Origin: Pseudonocardia alaniniphila
Lineage (GTDB): Bacteria > Actinomycetota > Actinomycetes > Mycobacteriales > Pseudonocardiaceae
Length of the DNA: 36,387 nt
Reading direction: 5' to 3'
Assembly: GCF_022524485.1 (NCBI RefSeq)
Contig: NZ_JAKXMK010000056.1
Span: 1-36,387, forward strand
The number at the start of each line of letters is the position of its first letter. The stretch's first letter is position 1. The notes under the pieces were generated by a model. It did no database searches. It had not been told where the DNA came from and worked only from the letters and a program-made list of their open reading frames with translations. Both the position numbers and the translations under genes were made by a program. Below are positions 32,093 to 36,387 of this stretch, in pieces.

Positions 32093-33027
32093 CTCGCGCC
32101 TCCGGGGATCACGCGGCCGGTGAAGTCGGCCAGCAGCCTGCCGATCTCGGCGCCGGAGTCCTCCTGGAGGAAGTGCCGGCCTGTGACCAGGTGGGTTCCT
32201 TCGGCCTGCGGCCAGACGTCGTGCCAGGTGGCGGCGAAGACGTCCGGGGCGAAGACGTCGTCCTCGCGGCCCCAGATCACCGTGGCCGGCAACCGCAGGG
32301 CGCGCACACCGGCTTCCAGCCAGGCGAACCGGTCGGCGGTGATGTCGGTCGGGCGGTCGAGGGGGATGGACCGCGGCCAGGTCCAGGTGAGCATCCGATC
32401 GTCCGGATCCTGGAGGACACCGGTGTAACCGGCCATGGACTGCGCGGCGAAGCGCCGGCGGTCGACGACCGACAGATACATCCCTCGGCCGGGCATCGCT
32501 GCGTGGGTGCCGAGCAGGTAGGGCCCGACCATCGGGGCGTGCATGAGCCGCCACGGAAGGACGCTCTCGTGAAACGAGGAGGCAGGCGAGATCCAGGCCC
32601 ACGTCGACATCACCGCGACGGCAGCTGCCCTGTCCGGCCGGGTCAGCAGTGCTCCGAGGCCGGTCGGTCCGCCCCAGTCGTGGCAGACGAAGGTCACGTT
32701 CTGCAGGTCGAGGGCATCGAGAAGGGCGACGAGGTTGGCGGTGTGGTTGTCGAGGGTGTGCACACCGTGGGCTCGGGGCTTCTCGGACAGTCCGAACCCG
32801 ATCTGATCGGGTACGACCACCCGGTGACCGGCGGTGAGCAATGGCCTGATGACGTCACGCCAGAGGAACCCCCACGTGGGGTTGCCGTGCAGCAACAGCA
32901 CCGGGGGTGCGTCCGCGGGGCCTTCGTCGATGTAGTGCATCCGCCACCCGTTCACGGACACGAACTGCGACCGGTACGGATAGCGCGTGCTGATGCTCGG
33001 TGGCAGGTCCGCGATCGTCGGGTACAC
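32089..33027 (-). CDS. Haloalkane dehalogenase-like alpha/beta hydrolase
   Basis: The 312-residue alpha/beta hydrolase shows HGNPTWGFLWRDVI (47-60), with the halide-binding Asn; VCHDWGGP, with nucleophile Asp117 and halide-binding Trp118; WGREDD near 255-260, with a likely catalytic acid; and GRHFLQED, with catalytic His285. This set fits haloalkane dehalogenases rather than esterases. Epoxide hydrolases share HDWGG but not HGNP, and OleB-type beta-lactone decarboxylases of the same superfamily remain possible. GTG 33027 is the only plausible start in frame, and no ribosome-binding site is seen. The stop overlaps the haloacid dehalogenase-like start, so the alcohol-to-acid steps could be encoded elsewhere. 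Confidence 0.85.
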   Translation of the reverse strand: MYPTIADLPPSISTRYPYRSQFVSVNGWRMHYIDEGPADAPPVLLLHGNPTWGFLWRDVIRPLLTAGHRVVVPDQIGFGLSEKPRAHGVHTLDNHTANLVALLDALDLQNVTFVCHDWGGPTGLGALLTRPDRAAAVAVMSTWAWISPASSFHESVLPWRLMHAPMVGPYLLGTHAAMPGRGMYLSVVDRRRFAAQSMAGYTGVLQDPDDRMLTWTWPRSIPLDRPTDITADRFAWLEAGVRALRLPATVIWGREDDVFAPDVFAATWHDVWPQAEGTHLVTGRHFLQEDSGAEIGRLLADFTGRVIPGGAR

Positions 33028-33111
33028 GATCAGCCGAGGTGGGGGCCGGTAGGGCCGAGGTTCTCGTTCGTGCTCGCCATGCGGTTACCGCCTCGTGAGA
33101 TTCTGGAGTGA

Positions 33112-34626
33112 TCAGCCCACTCTTAGTCGCGTCGCTTCGCCGTTGTCAACGGCGGTCCGCGGGAGCCACGCGACCACGGCGATCCCGAGAACGACGACGA
33201 CGGCAGCGGCGGTGCGCAGACCGGTGCTCATGGCCGTGGTGAACGCGGCGGCGACGTCGTGCAGCACGGCGGCGTCGGTGGTGCGTTGATGGGCCGCGGC
33301 CACAGTGGACGGGGCGTCCGGCGTACGGAGTGCGGGCGGGAGCAGCGCGGTGAAGCGGGCGTTGAGCACGCTGCCGACGACGGCGACACCGAGGGCACTT
33401 CCGAGCTCGCGGGCCACGCTCTGCAGGCCTGAGCCGGTGCCGGCGCGGTCCGGCGGGAGCGCGGCCATGATCCCGCCCGACAGCGGTGGGGTCGCGGTGC
33501 CGCAGCCGCCGGCGATGAGCACGATGCACACGGCGTACCACGGGTAGGGCGTGGCCGGGCCGACGAACGACGCGCCGATGAGCCCGGCGGCGAGCGTGGT
33601 CAGTCCGAGACCCACCGTTGCCGGGGATCCCAGCCGGCGGAACACGGGCAGGGTGGCGCGCGGGGCGATCCAGAGCGCTGCGGCCATGGGTAGCAGGCGA
33701 AGACCGGCGTCGAGCACCGAGTAGCCCTTGGCGTACTGCAGGTACTGGCCGTTGACGTACATCAGCCCGAACATGCCGATGAACACGACCGCCATCCCGA
33801 GCGTGCCGGCACGCACGGCGGGGATCGTGAACAGGCGCGGGTCCAGGAGGGGGTGCTCGGCATGTCGTTCGCGAACGGTCCAGATGCCGAGGAACAGCGC
33901 GGCGGCGCCGAGCCCGGCGAGCACCTCGGCCGACGCCACGCCGGAGGCCGCCACGGACGCGAGCCCGTACAGCAGCGCGACGCAGCCGCCCGTGAACAGG
34001 AGGCTGCTGCGGACCGAGATCCTCCGGCGGTGGTGCGGTTGGCGTGGGGCGACACGGGCGGCCGCGGCGAGCGCGACGAGGGCCAGCGGGACGACGGCGG
34101 CGAACAGCGCGCGCCAGGACCCGTACTGCACCGCCGCCCCGCCACCCACGTTGCCCAGCACGGCGGCGACCCCGGTCATCGAGGCCCAGACGGCGATCTG
34201 CCGCGGCCGCTGCCCGGCGTCCACGGATCCGACCAGCAGCGCCAGCGTGGTCGGAAGCGTGGCCGCCGCGCCGACCCCGGCGATCACGCGGCCGCAGATG
34301 AGCACCGCGACGGTGGGAGCGACCGCGCAGACGGCGGTGCCTCCGGCGAAGATCGCCATCCCGCACAGCAGGGTGCCCTTCCGCCCGAAGCGGTCGGCGA
34401 CGGCACCGGCCGGGACGAGGAGACAGGCGAAGACGACGACGTAGCCGTCGACGACCCACAGCAGTTCGGTGGCGCCCGGGTGCAGCTCGCTCGCGGCCAG
34501 CGACGGGATGGCGAGATTGATCGCCGACACCATGCCGACCACCAACGCCACGCACATGCACATCGCCACGCTGAGGGGCCAGGTGCGACGAGTGGCGGGG
34601 CCGGCATCGGGCACGGCGATACCCAC
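33112..34626 (-). CDS. MFS efflux transporter, DHA2 (EmrB/QacA-like) family
   Basis: The 504-residue product has about 14 hydrophobic segments. Family motifs visible are LLWVVDGYVVVFACLLVPAG near 55-74, ADRFGRKGTLLCG (motif A), and GRVIAGVGAAATLPTTLALL, plus a motif C-like VLGNVGGGAAV. These fit proton-coupled drug or toxin exporters. GTG 34626 follows GAGGAGG with good spacing. It lies 84 bases upstream of the dehalogenase genes on the same strand, so it may export a toxic intermediate or the halogenated substrate. Import cannot be excluded. Confidence 0.9.
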   Translation of the reverse strand: MGIAVPDAGPATRRTWPLSVAMCMCVALVVGMVSAINLAIPSLAASELHPGATELLWVVDGYVVVFACLLVPAGAVADRFGRKGTLLCGMAIFAGGTAVCAVAPTVAVLICGRVIAGVGAAATLPTTLALLVGSVDAGQRPRQIAVWASMTGVAAVLGNVGGGAAVQYGSWRALFAAVVPLALVALAAAARVAPRQPHHRRRISVRSSLLFTGGCVALLYGLASVAASGVASAEVLAGLGAAALFLGIWTVRERHAEHPLLDPRLFTIPAVRAGTLGMAVVFIGMFGLMYVNGQYLQYAKGYSVLDAGLRLLPMAAALWIAPRATLPVFRRLGSPATVGLGLTTLAAGLIGASFVGPATPYPWYAVCIVLIAGGCGTATPPLSGGIMAALPPDRAGTGSGLQSVARELGSALGVAVVGSVLNARFTALLPPALRTPDAPSTVAAAHQRTTDAAVLHDVAAAFTTAMSTGLRTAAAVVVVLGIAVVAWLPRTAVDNGEATRLRVG

Positions 34627-34822
34627 AGGTGAACCTCCTCGGTGTGCCCGCGCCCGTGCCGGGGCGGGCCCGGCCGACCGGCCGGTTCGGATGGCCCGGG
34701 GCCTCGACAGCTCTGAGTGCCGACTCTATGCACCCGAATGTTTCGGCGAAGTTACGCCACCCTCTCTACCTGCGGAAACCCGTGAGCTGCGGCGATTGCC
34801 CGCAGGACGCGAGATCCGCCAC

Positions 34823-34841
34823 CCCCGGCTTCAGTCCGGGG
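34823..34841. terminator. Hairpin over the GntR stop
   Basis: CCCCGG-(7)-CCGGGG spans the TGA stop of the minus-strand GntR gene. Extra pairing beyond the core is weak. It would separate the GntR/esterase pair from the MFS gene. The 204 bases at 34627-34830 hold no gene and presumably the MFS promoter. Confidence 0.4.
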
Positions 34842-35589
34842 CCGAGCGGTGCAGCGTCGCCTGGAGCATGAGCCGGTCCGCACGGATGTGCACGGACTCG
34901 GCATCGACGGGCCTGCCGTCGGCGAGGCGGGTGAGCCGCTCGATCGCGAACACCGCGGCGCCGGGTTCGATCTGCAGGAGCCCCGCCGTGTCGGGGCCGG
35001 CGTTCACCGCGTGCACCGACACCTCGGCCTGCCCGAGCCGACGTCCGGTGGTCTCCTCGATCAGCGCGAACAGATCACGGCCCGCGAGGTCGTGACCGAG
35101 CAGGTTCGCGCCGATGTCGGGCGCCAGATAGGTGGTGTCCAGCGAGAGCGGCAGCCCGCCGAGCCTGCGCAACCGCTCGATGTACACCACGTCGGTGCCG
35201 GGCTCCAGCTCGAGCCGCTCGGCCACGGCAGCGGGCGGGTTCGAGATGGTGCGGGCGGCGCGGACCTCGTTGGTCACCGGCCCGTACCCGGTGAGGGCCT
35301 CCGCGAGACCGGCGAGGCGGTCGAGGCCGTGGCCGTACTTCGGCATCACCACGATCGTTCCGACGCCCTGGCGGCGCGTGATCAGACCCTCGGATCGCAG
35401 CAGGCCCAGCGCCTCACGAATGACGTTGCGGGACGCCGCGAGCTCCGTGCCCAGTGTGCGTTCGTCGGGAAGGAGCCCGTGGCCGAAGCGTCCGCCGGTG
35501 ATCTGCTGGCGCAGCACGTCGGCGACGCGGCGCGCATGCTCCGCGCGCGAGCGTGCCGTGGCCCCACCGGCCCCGCCTGCCGTCGTCAC
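34831..35589 (-). CDS. GntR-family regulator with UTRA domain
   Basis: The 252-residue protein has an N-terminal winged helix, with ADVLRQQITGGRFGHG, LPDERTLGTELAASRNVIRE and LRSEGLITRRQGVGTIV (about 17-75). A C-terminal UTRA effector domain follows, with DVVYIERLRRLGGLPLSLDT and IEPGAAVFAIERLTRLADG. GTG 35589 was chosen because the winged helix starts near residue 15 and the longer frame upstream is out-of-frame sequence of the esterase gene. It is encoded 23 bases after the esterase remnant and may control it, the adjacent MFS/dehalogenase genes or the divergent flavin monooxygenase. Confidence 0.9.
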   Translation of the reverse strand: MTTAGGAGGATARSRAEHARRVADVLRQQITGGRFGHGLLPDERTLGTELAASRNVIREALGLLRSEGLITRRQGVGTIVVMPKYGHGLDRLAGLAEALTGYGPVTNEVRAARTISNPPAAVAERLELEPGTDVVYIERLRRLGGLPLSLDTTYLAPDIGANLLGHDLAGRDLFALIEETTGRRLGQAEVSVHAVNAGPDTAGLLQIEPGAAVFAIERLTRLADGRPVDAESVHIRADRLMLQATLHRSAPD

Positions 35590-35612
35590 CTGCTCATTCT
35601 GGCGGCGCGCCG

Positions 35613-36146
35613 TCAGGGCAGCAGGTCGTCGAGCGCGCCGAGCACCTCGCGGCTGCGCGCATCCGCCGGGTCCACCACACCGAGGAAGGCGAAGTAGCCG
35701 TGGATCAGCCCCGGACCGGGCAGGTGCCGCACGGTGACGCCGGCGGCATGCAGGCGCTCGGCGTAGGCATCGCCCTCGTCGCGCAGCGGGTCGAACTCGG
35801 CCGTGGCGACGACGGCAGGCGGGAGGCCGGCCAGGTCGGCGTGCACGAGGTCGAGGTCGCCCATTACCCACCCGCCGCCATGCAGGTAGGTGACGACTCG
35901 CCCGCCATCGTCGAGCGGGGTGTAGATCCGCACCGGAACGGGACAGGCCGGGCCGTCGACGGTGCGGTCCGTGACCTCGGCCACCGGCTCCGGTGCGTAG
36001 CCCTCACCCCGGCGGGCCATCGCGAGTGAGCGGTAGTGGGCCCGGGTCTCCTCGGCCGTCCCGCGGACCAGCGGCAACGCCCGGGCACTGGTCAGACGGT
36101 CGATCACGTCGCGGAACTGTGGATCGAGCCCCAAGCCGTCCCCCAT
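35613..36146 (-). pseudogene. HSL-family esterase with in-frame deletion of the catalytic core
   Basis: The frame codes for 177 residues, against about 310 in the hormone-sensitive-lipase (LipH/EstA) family. The N-terminal part through LHGGGWVMGDLDLVH (oxyanion motif HGGGW) is normal. It then jumps directly to LAGLPPAVVATAEFDPLRDEG, which is normally about 130 residues later. The GDSAG nucleophile motif is missing, while the acid (Asp119) and His149 remain. The joint lies near 35840-35850, where short GACCT repeats (GGCGACCTC, GCCGACCTG) could have mediated deletion. The product should be catalytically dead. A collapsed assembly is the alternative. ATG 36146 was chosen over the 5' extension. 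Confidence 0.7.
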
Positions 36147-36195
36147 CGCGTGCGTTACCGGGCTTCGACGATCACAGTAGGCAGGAGGAGGGACC

Positions 36196-36387
36196 ATGAC
36201 TATTGCTCAGGAGAGCACGGAAACGACCGACGTGCTCGTAGTGGGGGCGGGCTTCGCCGGCCTCTACATGCTTCACCGCCTGCGTGGCCTCGGGTTCTCG
36301 GCGACCGTGCTGGAGGCGGGTGACGGGGTCGGTGGCACGTGGTATTGGAATCGCTATCCGGGTGCGCGGTGTGACTCGGAGAGCTAC
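36196..36387 (+). CDS. Flavin-containing (Baeyer-Villiger type) monooxygenase, 5' end only
   Basis: Sixty-four codons run off the right edge. The product shows the FAD dinucleotide motif VLVVGAGFAGLYMLHRL near 13-29 and the second signature GVGGTWYWNRYPGARCD near 45-61. Both are characteristic of Baeyer-Villiger monooxygenases such as cyclohexanone monooxygenase. ATG 36196 follows GGAGGAGGG. It is divergent from the esterase remnant with a 49-base gap. Esterase-BVMO neighbours are common in ketone catabolism, because the esterase hydrolyses the ester or lactone product, which makes the loss of the esterase core notable. The substrate is unknown. Confidence 0.92.
   Translation, partial: MTIAQESTETTDVLVVGAGFAGLYMLHRLRGLGFSATVLEAGDGVGGTWYWNRYPGARCDSESY

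Noticed and set aside
1..36387. CRISPR array, insertion sequence or prophage
   Set aside because: No regularly spaced repeats, transposase, integrase or phage structural genes were seen on either strand.

Overview
The window is high-GC actinobacterial DNA. GTG and TTG starts, ATGA/GTGA gene overlaps, leaderless promoters with a TAnnnT -10 box, and PucR, LacI and GntR regulators all fit an environmental actinomycete. The Pseudonocardiaceae are my best guess, from overall gene style rather than from a marker gene. Most of the window is accessory catabolism; I see no rRNA, tRNA, CRISPR array or intact insertion sequence.

Layout. Positions 1-1613 are gene-poor: a partial gene at the left edge, one doubtful small gene and a strong hairpin. 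At 1614-7515 lie two core-only MetE-like methionine synthase paralogues, a heme-dioxygenase gene of the tryptophan 2,3-dioxygenase (TDO) superfamily broken by a 147-base pure G/C tract (probably an assembly fault), a coupled two-helix membrane protein of unknown function, and a metallo-beta-lactamase-fold protein lacking most of its metal motif. At 7997-20775 is a catabolic cluster: a luciferase-like flavin monooxygenase, a beta-hydroxyacid dehydrogenase, a PucR regulator, an aromatic-ring FAD monooxygenase resembling 2,6-dihydroxypyridine hydroxylase, an ACMSD-type amidohydrolase, a DUF3500 protein, a three-subunit molybdenum hydroxylase, an SDR and a cyclase/formamidase-like hydrolase. This reads like degradation of an aromatic or N-heterocyclic compound, but the substrate is not determined by the sequence.

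At 20782-26706 (minus strand) is a membrane formate dehydrogenase operon, alpha-beta-NrfD, with 4-base overlaps. The alpha gene carries an in-frame TGA at 26137-26139, exactly at the catalytic selenocysteine position, followed by a clear bacterial SECIS hairpin with a GGUCU loop. Ordinary gene calling would split it into two false genes. No selenocysteine machinery lies in the window.

At 26955-30965 are a cyclase divergent from a LacI regulator, with an operator-like palindrome between them, and a PoxB-type pyruvate:quinone oxidoreductase. At 30983-36146 (minus strand) are a haloacid dehalogenase-like protein with an unexplained N-terminal domain, overlapping a haloalkane dehalogenase-like hydrolase, an MFS exporter, a GntR/UTRA regulator, and an HSL-family esterase whose middle, including the nucleophilic serine, is missing. 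The window ends inside a Baeyer-Villiger-type flavin monooxygenase.

Formate released by ring or formamide cleavage could feed the selenocysteine formate dehydrogenase, and pyruvate could feed PoxB, so both would deliver electrons to the quinone pool. That link is inferred from proximity only.
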